A stretch of 64,000 nucleotides of DNA from CALARM01 sp036746235. GTDB lineage: Bacteria; Vulcanimicrobiota; SpSt-956; JAKJGF01. The position numbers were made by a program, and so were the translations under genes. Shown in pieces: positions 1 through 7,335 of this stretch. Below the pieces are notes generated by a model. That model made no database searches. It was given only the letters and a program-made list of their open reading frames with translations, and was not told where the DNA came from. Each line of letters starts with the position of its first letter. Positions within the stretch are counted from its first letter, which is position 1. The DNA lies in assembly GCA_036746235.1 (NCBI GenBank), contig DAIOEN010000004.1, forward strand, positions 1 to 64,000, in the 5' to 3' direction.

Positions 1-2
1 AT

Positions 3-263
3 GAGGAGGAGATTATTATGGCACTCAGGGAAATGATAAGGGCTTCATCTGATGACGTGGTAAGAGAATTACTTGAATACAGAGATAAAGCACTTCACGA
101 TGAAGCTACAAGACTTTTTGAGGCAAGAGAAGAAGGCATGGCTGAAGGCATGGAAAAAGGCAGAGAAGAAGGCAAAATAGAAGCAGCAAGAAAACTACTT
201 AAAGAGGGAATGAAAAGAACCGATATTGCAAGAATACTGGAACTTAAAGAAGAAGATTTTTAA
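3..263 (+). CDS. C-terminal part of an Rpn/PD-(D/E)XK family protein, cut by the window edge
   Basis: The reading frame is open from the first bases (Glu-Glu-Glu-Ile-Ile-Met-Ala-Leu) and matches residues around 205-260 of the full-length relative at 33346-34363 (KEEEEIVMALQEMIKAS). The ATG at 18 is therefore probably internal, not a start. What is visible is the acidic helix after the nuclease domain, a short MAEGMEKGREEG repeat and a C-terminal helical tail (KEGMKRTDIARILELKEEDF). The nuclease core lies outside the window. Rpn proteins are recombination-promoting nucleases or transposase-like PD-(D/E)XK enzymes; no function can be shown for this fragment. Confidence 0.7.
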   Translation, partial: EEEIIMALREMIRASSDDVVRELLEYRDKALHDEATRLFEAREEGMAEGMEKGREEGKIEAARKLLKEGMKRTDIARILELKEEDF

Positions 264-284
264 AGGAGAAAACGAATTTTTAGT

Positions 285-548
285 ATGTCACGAAAAGAAA
301 TGACCTACTCTGAAAAGGTAGCAATAGAATTACGTGAACACAGAGAGAAAGCACTTCACGATGAAGCTACAAGACTTTTTGAGGCAAGAGAAGAAGGCAT
401 GGCTGAAGGCATGGAAAAAGGCAGAGAAGAAGGCAAAATAGAAGGCAAAATAGAAGGCAAAATAGAAGCAGCAAGAAAATTTCTTAAAGAGGGCATGAAA
501 AGAACCGATATTGCAAGAATACTGGAACTGAAGGAAGAAGATTTTTAA
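285..548 (+). pseudogene. Second copy of an Rpn-family C-terminal tail (87 codons)
   Basis: From residue 20 on the protein is almost identical to the preceding fragment (HDEATRLFEAREEGMAEG, then EGKIEGKIEGKIEA and the same KEEDF end). The first 19 residues differ, and no nuclease domain precedes it. It looks like a tandem duplication of the tail, 21 bases after the previous stop. The internal repeat is longer by two GKIE units than in the first copy, so the repeat has expanded or contracted since duplication. It might still be translated as a small helical protein, but a weak RBS and the missing catalytic domain argue for a remnant. Confidence 0.6.
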
Positions 549-551
549 ATT

Positions 552-1523
552 ATGGGTAAATACGACGAGGCGTGGAAGGAAATAATAGAAAATCTTTTTG
601 AACAATTTATGTACTTTTATATGCCAGACCTGGCAGAAGATATAGATTTCACTAAAGGCTTTACCTTTCTGGACAAAGAATTCCAGACTATAGCAGGCCA
701 ATCGGAAGATACATCAAGAATACTGGATAAGCTTATCAGGGTATACCTGAAAAATGATGAAGAAACATGGATACTGGTTCACATCGATGTACAGGAAGAA
801 AGTAAAGATGATTTTGCCGGAAGAATGTTCAGGTATTTCTATAGAATATTTGATAAATATAATAAAAAGATAGTAAGTCTTGCCTTGTTTACAGGGACAA
901 GCAGAACATATCAATTAAAATACGACTATAATTTTTATAAAACAAAATTGTTATACGAATACAGACATGTTAAGCTGGTAGATTATAAAGAAAAACATCT
1001 GCTTGAAAATAAAAACCTCTTTGCCCTTGTAACACTTGCAGTAAAGTACAGTCTTAAGAGTAAAACAGATGAAGAAATGAGAGCTAAATTCATAAGAAAA
1101 CTCATAAAGCTTATGATAAATCGGGGATATAACAAAGAAGACATTGCAAATCTGATAAGATTTATAGATGTCCTGCTGGAAGTTGAAGATGAAAAATTAA
1201 ACAGGTTAATTTATGAAGATATTTATGAACTTTATAAAAAAGAAGGTGGTCTTATGTTTCTTGCAAACTTTGAACGGAAGGCTATGGAACAGGGGCTGGA
1301 ACAAGGCAGGATGGAAGGTCTGGAAGCAGGCAGAATGGAAGGTCTGGAAGCAGGCAGGATGGAAGGTCTGGAAGCAGGCAGGATGGAAGGTCTGGGAAAA
1401 ATGATAGAAACGGCAAAGAACCTGTTAAGAAAAAAAATTGATTTAGATACAATAGCTGAATGTACAGGGTTAACCATAGATATGATAAGGAATCTGATAA
1501 AAGAAATAAAGGATTTAGAATAA
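552..1523 (+). CDS. Rpn family nuclease/transposase-like protein (PD-(D/E)XK)
   Basis: A 323-residue protein of the family often annotated as Rpn recombination-promoting nuclease or putative transposase. The PD-(D/E)XK core is visible as LDKE (residues about 40-43) and ILVHIDVQEE (about 74-83). It is followed by RMFRYFYRIFDKY and VKLVDYKEK, typical of this group. Residues about 252-282 are four near-perfect GRMEGLEA repeats, followed by a helical C-terminal tail. The close relative at 56643-57605 on the other strand has the same architecture with GMEK repeats. It starts four bases after the preceding stop. DNA cleavage is expected from the family; nothing here shows a partner or target. Confidence 0.8.
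   Translation: MGKYDEAWKEIIENLFEQFMYFYMPDLAEDIDFTKGFTFLDKEFQTIAGQSEDTSRILDKLIRVYLKNDEETWILVHIDVQEESKDDFAGRMFRYFYRIFDKYNKKIVSLALFTGTSRTYQLKYDYNFYKTKLLYEYRHVKLVDYKEKHLLENKNLFALVTLAVKYSLKSKTDEEMRAKFIRKLIKLMINRGYNKEDIANLIRFIDVLLEVEDEKLNRLIYEDIYELYKKEGGLMFLANFERKAMEQGLEQGRMEGLEAGRMEGLEAGRMEGLEAGRMEGLGKMIETAKNLLRKKIDLDTIAECTGLTIDMIRNLIKEIKDLE
1305..1397 (+). repeat. 24-bp in-frame tandem repeat (GRMEGLEA) in an Rpn gene
   Basis: Three full 24-bp units and most of a fourth, beginning GGCAGGATGGAAGGTCTGG, lie in frame inside the Rpn gene. Units differ by single bases. The length is a multiple of three, so copy-number change leaves the reading frame intact. Similar expandable repeats occur in the other Rpn genes here. 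Confidence 0.9.
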
Positions 1524-1527
1524 CGTT

Positions 1528-1707
1528 ATGCTCCTTGCAAAGTTTGAGCAGAAAGCTATGGAAAAAGGCATGGAAAAAGGCCTCAGACATACAGCCATAA
1601 AAATGATGGAAGATAAAGTTGACATAGAGCTTATAGCTAAATATACAGGACTTACACTGGAAAACATAAAGAAAATATTTGAGGAAGAAAGTAAAGAGAA
1701 GGAGTAA
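1528..1707 (+). pseudogene. Rpn-family C-terminal fragment (59 codons)
   Basis: A short frame starting MLLAKFEQKAMEKGMEKG that copies the region GGLMFLANFERKAMEQG and the tail helix (IELIAKYTGLTLENIKKIF) of the gene just upstream. It begins five bases after that gene's stop. The nuclease domain is missing, so it is most likely a duplicated tail. Together with 3-263 and 285-548 this makes three tail copies around one intact gene. Confidence 0.6.
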
Positions 1708-1720
1708 AGAGAAGGAATAA

Positions 1721-2046
1721 ATGGACGAGAAAATAATTACAGAAGAAATTTCTGAGACAACAGAAGAAGTAAAAGAAGAAAAAAAGTTCCCCCTTTGAAT
1801 ACGATATATTTTTATCTTACAAAGGGGTGTAATCTATGCTGCCGGCACTGCTGGGTGGCACCGAAACACCAGACCGAAGAGACGAAATATCCGGAACTTT
1901 CTCTTGACCAGTTCAGGTCTGTTATAGAACAGGCAAAACCTCTGGGGCTTACAGGTGTGAAACTTACAGGGGGAGAACCTCTTATGCATTCTCAGATCAG
2001 GGAGATACTTCAGATTATAAAGGATGTAGATCAGATCATAGCATGA
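1721..2046 (+). pseudogene. Truncated, frameshifted copy of the scmF radical SAM gene
   Basis: ATG at 1721 opens MDEKIITEEISETTEEVKEE, matching the N-terminus of the intact scmF at 3296. After KKFPL the frame hits TGA. The homologous frame resumes at 1795 (LNTIYFYLTKGCNL, then CRHCW with the CX3CX2C cluster motif, then GLTGVKLTGGEPL). The A run before the shift has 7 bases (1779-1785) against 8 in the intact copy, so one base was lost. The frame ends at 2046, after only about 100 residues of the 382 in the intact gene; the rest of the barrel and the SPASM domain are absent. scmE starts 38 bases later. Confidence 0.85.
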
Positions 2047-2084
2047 TAAAAACGTAAAGTTTGATTTACAAGGAGATTTTATCA

Positions 2085-3182
2085 ATGGAAGTTATGTATA
2101 CACCAAGATCAGTGGAGATATCCATAACAAATAAATGTAATCTTCGCTGTAAATATTGTTTTCACTTTACAAGTGAAGGAGATACAGGGAAAGACTTATC
2201 TTTAGAAGAATGGCTTACTTTTTTCAAAGAATTAAATACCTGTGCTGTTATGGACCTATGTCTTACAGGAGGAGAACCTTTCTGTCGTAAAGATTTAAAA
2301 GAAATAATAGAAGGTATAGTAAAAAATCGCATGAGGTTCAACATATTAAGTAATGGAACTCTTATCACAGAAGAATGGGCAAAGTTTCTTCATTCTACAA
2401 AAAGATGTAATTATGTTCAGGTTTCCATAGATGGTTCTATTCCCATAAGTCATGATTCCTTTCGAGGAGAAGGAAATTTTAAAAAAGCTATAGATGGAAT
2501 AAATAATTTACAGAAACATAATGTTTATGTAGCAGTAAGGGTAACAATACATAAACATAATGTTTATGAGCTGGAAGATATAGCAAAATTACTACTTGAA
2601 GATATAAAACTTGATTCATTTTCAACAAATTCAGCTGGATATATGGGACTCTGCAGACAGTATAATGATGAAATAATGCTTTCTACAGAAGAAAGAACAT
2701 TTGCAATGAAAACACTCCTTAAGCTAACAAAAAAATATAATGGCCGTATAAGTGCAACATCAGGGCCACTTGCAGAAGCAAGGGCATGGACTGAAATGGA
2801 AAATGCAAGAATAAATGGTAAAGAATGTTTACCTGACAGAGGATATCTTACAAGTTGTGGTGGGCCAATGAGTAAAATATCTGTAAGATCAGATGGAATA
2901 ATGACACCCTGTAATCAACTTCCACACATGAAAATTGGTAGAATAAATAAAGATAATTTTATTGAAGTCTGGCAGAACAATCCTGTTCTGAATAAATTTA
3001 GAGAAAGGCGAAATATAGCTTTAAATAATTTTGAATATTGTCATAACTGTGATTATATAAACTATTGTGCTGGAAGCTGCCCTGCTCTTGCCTATACAAT
3101 ATTTGGTACAGACGAACATCCGAGTCCTGATGCCTGTATAAAAAGATTTTTAGCAGAAGGAGGAAAATTACCAGATTATTAA
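2085..3182 (+). CDS. scmE: Radical SAM/SPASM peptide maturase, ScmE-like
   Basis: A 365-residue radical SAM enzyme with the [4Fe-4S] motif at C18-C22-C25 (TNKCNLRCKYCF), GGEP downstream, and a C-terminal SPASM region (CGGPMSKISVRSDG, PCNQLPHMKIGRI, CHNCDYINYCAGSCP, PDAC). The wording TPRSVEISITNKCNLRC and VQVSIDGS...HD, and the ending HPSPDAC, match what I remember of the SynChlorMet cassette family ScmE. Start 2085 is chosen over an upstream TTG because AAGGAG lies 9 bases before it. Family knowledge: SPASM enzymes of this kind modify ribosomally made peptides in the cytoplasm. The substrate is probably the peptide at 4499-4825. Only the family-level role is secure. Confidence 0.8.
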   Translation: MEVMYTPRSVEISITNKCNLRCKYCFHFTSEGDTGKDLSLEEWLTFFKELNTCAVMDLCLTGGEPFCRKDLKEIIEGIVKNRMRFNILSNGTLITEEWAKFLHSTKRCNYVQVSIDGSIPISHDSFRGEGNFKKAIDGINNLQKHNVYVAVRVTIHKHNVYELEDIAKLLLEDIKLDSFSTNSAGYMGLCRQYNDEIMLSTEERTFAMKTLLKLTKKYNGRISATSGPLAEARAWTEMENARINGKECLPDRGYLTSCGGPMSKISVRSDGIMTPCNQLPHMKIGRINKDNFIEVWQNNPVLNKFRERRNIALNNFEYCHNCDYINYCAGSCPALAYTIFGTDEHPSPDACIKRFLAEGGKLPDY

Positions 3183-3295
3183 TATTTTTAAAAAACTAAT
3201 TTGATATAATTTTATCAGTAATATAATAGTTCAGTGTTTTATTATACAATCATATATTATGAAAAAAATTTCTTAACTTATAACAGAGGTAAATT

Positions 3296-4444
3296 ATGGA
3301 AGATAAAATAATTAAAGAAGAGAAAGAATATATAGAAAGAAAAGAAGAAAAAAAAGTTCCGAAACTAAATACAATATATTTCTATTTAACAAAAGGGTGT
3401 AATCTTTTTTGCAGACACTGCTGGATTACTCCAAAATATCAAACAGAAGAGAGCAAATATCCTGAACTGAAAATTGATCTCTTTAAATCAGTCATAACTC
3501 AGGCAAAATCTATTGGACTGACAGGTATAAAACTTACAGGAGGGGAACCATTACTACATTCACAAATTAATGACATTTTAAAATTTATAAAAACTGAAGA
3601 ACTCAGACTTACTGTAGAAACAAATGGTGTTCTATGTACAGAAGAACTGGCACAACTTATGGCAACCTGTAAGAATCCTTTTGTTTCTGTAAGTCTTGAC
3701 GGAGCAGATGCAGATACCCATGAGTGGGTGAGAGGAGTACCGGGAAGTTTTAAAGCAGCTCTTAATGGAATAGATAATCTTGTTAAAGCCGGGTTCAGAC
3801 CTCAGGTAATTATGACTATTATGAACAAAAATAAAAATCAGATAGAAGCTGTGGCCAGACTGGCAGAAAAACATATGGCAGGTTCAATAAAATTTAATAT
3901 AATGCAACCAACAGGAAGAGGAGAATTTCTGCATAATACAGAAGAAAATTTGAATATCAAAGAGCTTTTAGAAATTGGTGAATGGATAGAAAGAGATCTT
4001 TCTGAAAGAATAAATATAAAAATTCATCACAGTCATCCTCAGGCATTCAGACCTTTAGGAAAAGTTTTTAATGAGGATGGAGATGGATGCAGTAGTTGTG
4101 GAATTTTTGGGATTCTGGGAGTACTTGCAGATGGTTCTTATGCATTATGTGGTATTGGTGAATCAATTCCGGAATTAGTTTTTGGAAAAATAGATGAAGA
4201 CTCTCTTTACAATATATGGTATAATAATATAATATTAAAAGAGATAAGAGAAGGTATTCCTGGAAAATTTGAAGGAATATGTTCAAGATGTTTGATGAAG
4301 AATTTTTGCCTGGGTTACTGTCTTGCTCAGAATTATTTTAAATATAAAAATCTATGGAAATCCTACTGGTACTGTAATGATGCTTATAATTTAAATCTTT
4401 TTCCTGAAGATAGACTATTTCCAGATGGATGTATAAAAAAATAG
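3296..4444 (+). CDS. scmF: Radical SAM/SPASM peptide maturase, ScmF-like
   Basis: A 382-residue protein. An acidic/Lys-rich leader (residues 1-22) precedes NTIYFYLTKGCNLFCRHCW, with cluster cysteines C35, C39 and C42. GLTGIKLTGGEP and VETNG follow, then a SPASM-like C-terminal cysteine set (CSSCGIFG, CSRCLMKNFCLGYC, CNDA, DGCIKK). LNTIYFYLT.GCNL.CRHCW is the signature I associate with ScmF of SynChlorMet cassettes. It lies between scmE (113-bp gap) and the precursor-like peptide, so a short operon with ScmE is likely. Two different SPASM enzymes for one peptide suggest two modification types or sites; which bonds they form cannot be read from sequence. Confidence 0.8.
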   Translation: MEDKIIKEEKEYIERKEEKKVPKLNTIYFYLTKGCNLFCRHCWITPKYQTEESKYPELKIDLFKSVITQAKSIGLTGIKLTGGEPLLHSQINDILKFIKTEELRLTVETNGVLCTEELAQLMATCKNPFVSVSLDGADADTHEWVRGVPGSFKAALNGIDNLVKAGFRPQVIMTIMNKNKNQIEAVARLAEKHMAGSIKFNIMQPTGRGEFLHNTEENLNIKELLEIGEWIERDLSERINIKIHHSHPQAFRPLGKVFNEDGDGCSSCGIFGILGVLADGSYALCGIGESIPELVFGKIDEDSLYNIWYNNIILKEIREGIPGKFEGICSRCLMKNFCLGYCLAQNYFKYKNLWKSYWYCNDAYNLNLFPEDRLFPDGCIKK

Positions 4445-4498
4445 ATAGTATATGTTGAAATGATGTATAATTTTAATAAAATTTAAGGAGGTATGTTT

Positions 4499-4825
4499 AT
4501 GAAATATAAAAAACCGGTTTTAATCTGTATGAATGCTACAAATACTGCTCTGGGAGCCTGTGAAGCAAATGGTTCTGGTGATGCATATTGTAATCCTACT
4601 GGAATAACTGCAGCAGGTCGTTGTGGTGCTGCAGGACAGTCTGCTACAGGTACAAGTGTCTGCGATCCTAATGGATGGACAGCTACAACCTGTTATACAA
4701 ATGGAGTGGGGCCGACAGGAACTGTTAGTTGTAATGCTGTCGGTGAAACTGCAACAGGAGGTCCTTGTACCAGTAATGGAATTGCCGCAACAACAACATG
4801 TTCATCTGGTGGAGGTGGTTCTTAA
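4499..4825 (+). CDS. Candidate RiPP precursor peptide with eight C-x3-G repeats
   Basis: A 108-residue peptide. A short basic leader (MKYKKPVLIC) is followed by a Gly/Thr/Ala/Cys/Asn-rich core. Start 4499 is preferred over ATG 4493 because AAGGAGG ends at 4491, leaving a 7-base spacer for 4499 but only 1 base for 4493. The core holds eight C-x-x-x-G units at C21, C31, C42, C55, C65, C78, C90 and C101, spaced 10-13 residues apart, with recurring TATG, TATT or TAAG segments between them. It ends in GGGGS. Its position between scmF and scmC, small size and repetitive Cys-rich core make it the likely maturase substrate. I do not recognise the exact sequence; it could correspond to the ScmA slot of the cassette. 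Confidence 0.75.
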   Translation: MKYKKPVLICMNATNTALGACEANGSGDAYCNPTGITAAGRCGAAGQSATGTSVCDPNGWTATTCYTNGVGPTGTVSCNAVGETATGGPCTSNGIAATTTCSSGGGGS

Positions 4826-4884
4826 ATAATTAAAGTAAATACATCAGAGTTTATAAAATTAATCTAAAATATAGAGGGATTTCT

Positions 4885-5787
4885 TTGCTAGAACTTTCAG
4901 ATAAAAACATTATAAGTATGAATTTAACTTTATCCAACAGAAAAAATTGGAATATTATCGGACTTGCTTCCTGTAAAGAATGGATTAGCAATTTTTTCAA
5001 TATTATAAAGCCTGAATCCTTCAGTTCATCAAAAGCCACAAATCTGGTTTATATTAGAGCAAAAGAGAAGAATGCAGAAGATATTTTAAAGAATGTGGAT
5101 ATATTACCTGAACTTCCTTTAGAAGGTTGGAATATTTCCAGATTAGCATACTTAAGATTTTTATATCATCCTGAAATTAATTATATTATTTGTGATATAG
5201 GGAAAATACAGGAAGAAATAGAATTTACCAAAATGCAATTAGCCTTATTTCCTTTATACAGAGAAATAATTAATGAAGGAGGACTTTTAGTTCACAGTGC
5301 CTTACTTGAATATAAGAGAGATGGTATAATAATAGGAGGGCCGGGGGGAAATGGGAAAAGCAGTTGCTGCATGCGTATAGTATCCCCCTGGGTACCTCTC
5401 TGTGATGACTTGACATTAATAGTAAAGAACAAGAATTATTACGGTCATCCTTTACCAACATGGAGTAATTATATACTAAAAAAAAATGAACCCTTATTTA
5501 ATACCAGTATTGAATATTTTATTCCAATAAAAGCAATTTTTTTTCTAGAAAAAAGTAACGAAGATAAAATTATACCAATAAGACAGAGAGAAGCTGCATT
5601 TAAGTTAACTCAATTATCTCTTCAAGTAACAACTTTATTTTTAAGTAATATAAAAAAAGAAGAAGCAATAGAAATAAAAGCAAAGTTATTTGAGAATTCA
5701 TATGAACTGGCCAGTAAAATTCCCTGCTACATCCTCCGCCACTCCCTCCACGGCGAATTCTGGAAAGAGATAGAGAAGGTGCTCTGA
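4885..5787 (+). CDS. scmC: P-loop, HPr-kinase-like cassette protein, ScmC-like
   Basis: A 300-residue protein starting at TTG with GAGGG six bases upstream. It has a Walker A motif GGPGGNGKSS (residues 151-160), preceded by LLVHSALLEY and followed by CDDLTLIV and YGHPLPTWSNYI. This arrangement resembles HPr kinase-like proteins of peptide-modification clusters and, by memory, ScmC of the SynChlorMet cassette. The role could be phosphorylation of the peptide or ATP-dependent assistance; it is not established. The last ~60 bp (from about 5721) are much richer in GC and use different codons from the rest of the gene. Copies of this tail recur at 8199 and 9632, so the 3' end may have been converted or copied. 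Confidence 0.7.
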   Translation: MLELSDKNIISMNLTLSNRKNWNIIGLASCKEWISNFFNIIKPESFSSSKATNLVYIRAKEKNAEDILKNVDILPELPLEGWNISRLAYLRFLYHPEINYIICDIGKIQEEIEFTKMQLALFPLYREIINEGGLLVHSALLEYKRDGIIIGGPGGNGKSSCCMRIVSPWVPLCDDLTLIVKNKNYYGHPLPTWSNYILKKNEPLFNTSIEYFIPIKAIFFLEKSNEDKIIPIRQREAAFKLTQLSLQVTTLFLSNIKKEEAIEIKAKLFENSYELASKIPCYILRHSLHGEFWKEIEKVL

Positions 5788-6012
5788 GACAGGGATTTGG
5801 GGGGATTTTGGGGATTAATGGGATTTTATAGACGTTATTTTCTTGTTCTTCAGTATTTTACATTCATGGCCCGGCAGGGAGAATTAGCATTTTGGGGGAT
5901 TAAGAGGATTTTATATCTGCTATTTTCTTGTTCTCCAGCCTCCTGAATTCCAGACTTTTTGCTCCGAAGATGTCTGAACGGGAATTTGGGGGGATTTTCG
6001 GGATGGGCAGGA
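5788..6012. repeat. GGGATT-rich repeats separating copies of a GxxExxY gene tail
   Basis: No gene is seen. G-rich runs of the type GGATTTGGGGGGATTTT alternate with copies of the 3' end of the neighbouring minus-strand GxxExxY gene. One tail copy covers about 5912-5968 (reverse reading FGAKSLEFRRLENKKI) and a shorter one about 5828-5852 (reverse reading LKNKKITS). The genuine gene end is at 6013-6075. The most similar pair is offset by 104 bp (CTCCGAA ends at 5968 and 6072). This pattern suggests a short repeat that inserted near the gene end and duplicated the tail, twice. Confidence 0.65.
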
Positions 6013-6402
6013 TTATTTAGATGTTATTTTTTTGTTCTCCAGCCTTCTGAAATCCAGGCTTTTTGCTCCGAAATTAATAAGTAGTCCTGTTTTTAATTTA
6101 AAAGCCTCCAGGTAATTCAGAGCCTGTGCAAGATGCACTGGTTCTAATTTTATAAGGGCTTTTATTTCTATCAAAACTTTTTCTTCAACCAGAAAATCTA
6201 CTCTTCTGGTACTTACCTGTATTCCATCATAATATACAGGCATCTCCTGTTCTCTGACAAAGCTTAACCCCTGCTTTTGCATCTCTATGGCAAGACATCT
6301 TTGATAAATAACTTCCTGAAAACCATTACCCATAGCAGAATGCACTCTCATTGCAGAACCGATTATTTTATGTGTAACTTCATCCTGTATTTCTTTTTTC
6401 AT
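6013..6402 (-). CDS. GxxExxY family PD-(D/E)XK-like protein
   Basis: A 129-residue protein beginning MKKEIQDEVTHKIIGSAMRV. It has the name-giving motif GFQEVIY (G-x-x-E-x-x-Y) followed by RRVDFLVEEKVLIEIKA, which looks like a PD-(D/E)XK nuclease core, then AQALNYLEAFKLKTGLLINFG, the family's conserved end. The start at 6402 fits the family; a longer TTG start at 6435 would add 11 unmatched residues. The function of GxxExxY proteins is unknown. Broken copies occur at 8263-8647, 10028-10419 and about 13500-13547, so the family is expanding and decaying in this region. Confidence 0.85.
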   Translation of the reverse strand: MKKEIQDEVTHKIIGSAMRVHSAMGNGFQEVIYQRCLAIEMQKQGLSFVREQEMPVYYDGIQVSTRRVDFLVEEKVLIEIKALIKLEPVHLAQALNYLEAFKLKTGLLINFGAKSLDFRRLENKKITSK

Positions 6403-6410
6403 AAAGTTTA

Positions 6411-6605
6411 TCACATATATCCTGGATTGAGACAATCCTGGTCATACTTTCCCCACTTGCCGAATAAATTATGCTCTTTTTTCTCTTCTATATTATCCTC
6501 TAATTTCGGAAGGATAAAAACCAGAACAGGAGTGTTATCTTTAGCAGGAATAATCTGTAATAGTCTGACACAACCGTTTTCTATAATTCCCGGAATTAAT
6601 TGCAT
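6411..6605 (-). CDS. Small protein, truncated relative of the 10426-10656 protein
   Basis: A 64-codon frame beginning MQLIPGIIENGCVRLLQIIP. Residues 1-51 match the 76-residue copy at 10426-10656 as far as FGKW, after which the end is different and short. The opening resembles small antitoxins of the AF2212/DUF104 type (an M-x-IPG-IIENG start), but this is a weak resemblance. It lies between a 60-residue small protein upstream and the GxxExxY gene downstream on the same strand. The C-terminus was probably replaced when the GxxExxY gene or a repeat was joined here. Confidence 0.5.
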   Translation of the reverse strand: MQLIPGIIENGCVRLLQIIPAKDNTPVLVFILPKLEDNIEEKKEHNLFGKWGKYDQDCLNPGYM

Positions 6606-6654
6606 ATAAAAGCCCCCTTTAACAACTCAATTTTTTCGATATTCAGTCACTGAA

Positions 6655-6837
6655 TTACCAGCTCTTTTCCTTTACCTGGCCGGCAACTTTTTTAACATAT
6701 TCGAGATAGTTTAATCCGGCATCCTCTGCTTCTTTAGCCAGGATCTTTCTTGCTATATGAACCTGTTGCAAAGCCGGATCTTCCGGGAATTCTTCTTTTA
6801 CTAATATTTCTGTTCTTTCCAGATCTTCTTCAGTCAT
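6655..6837 (-). CDS. Small hypothetical protein (60 aa)
   Basis: An acidic helical protein, MTEEDLERTEILVKEEF to GQVKEKSW. AGGAG followed by ATGAAAATTT lies before the ATG, so translation is plausible. I do not recognise it. The 3' end recurs as a fragment at 10706-10771 in the same order relative to the MQLIPGIIENG gene, so the two genes were duplicated together as a unit and are probably co-transcribed. Confidence 0.5.
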   Translation of the reverse strand: MTEEDLERTEILVKEEFPEDPALQQVHIARKILAKEAEDAGLNYLEYVKKVAGQVKEKSW

Positions 6838-6892
6838 AAATTTTCATCTCCTAAAAATTTCAGAAATCCCCCCCAATCCCCGTCAGACATTA

Positions 6893-7108
6893 CTACTCTC
6901 TACCAATTTTATCCACCAGTTCCATCAGCTTATCTTTACTCATTTTTTTTATCAACAGTTTTGTTATCTCATCTTCTCCAATCTGATTAATAACCTCATC
7001 TTTATACTTACTTAATAACCCACCAAGAGGTTCACAAAAAAGAAGTTCCTTTAATCCTTCTTCATCACATCCGGCTTCAAAGGGATCTAATAGTTTCATT
7101 AATAACAC
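6893..7108 (-). pseudogene. C-terminal remnant of the 8689-9579 nuclease-like gene
   Basis: 71 codons (MLLMKLLDPFEAGCDEEGLKEL onward) nearly identical to the last third of the protein at 8689-9579, including FGEPLGGLLSKYK and the INQIGEDEI repeat with fewer units. The nuclease-like domain is missing. A duplicated tail, parallel to the duplicated Rpn, scmC and GxxExxY tails. Confidence 0.75.
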
Positions 7109-7265
7109 CTCTTTATTCTACAGGCTTTTCATTTTTTATTTTTGCTATACTTTTTCAGATTTTAAAAAATGTTGAACTTATGAAACCATCTATCATATTA
7201 CCTTTGTTAGATAAACAACTCGGACTTAACAATTGAATATAATAACTTTTCATCTCCTAAAAATT

Positions 7266-7335
7266 TCAAACTGCAACACCTGCTTCTTCATCTGCAAGTA
7301 ATGCTGCATAGTGTAAACAGGCTGTTATATTCATT
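7266..7335 (-). pseudogene. DUF433 C-terminal fragment
   Basis: On the minus strand the frame reads MNITACLHYAALLADEEAGV and then a stop, matching the end of the DUF433 protein at 7893-8120. It is followed by the same TTTTTAGGAGATGAAAA junction found after the intact gene. It overlaps the stop codon of the coiled-coil gene at 7334. The remaining stretch 7109-7265 shows no recognisable gene. Confidence 0.6.

Noticed and set aside
1305..1397. Possible CRISPR-like array
   Set aside because: Repeats are contiguous with no spacers and in frame within a gene; no cas genes are present.
1232..1590. Long minus-strand frames over the 24-bp repeat
   Set aside because: They encode repeated ILPASRPS words that are merely the complement of the GRMEGLEA repeat.
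3183..3295. A promoter before scmF (TTGATA ... TATAAT-like)
   Set aside because: The boxes have a poor spacing (15 bases) or a poor -10; too weak to list as a feature.
4623..4829. A second frame overlapping the Cys-repeat peptide
   Set aside because: It yields a sequence rich in Gln/Val without RBS; the SD and composition support the frame starting at 4499.
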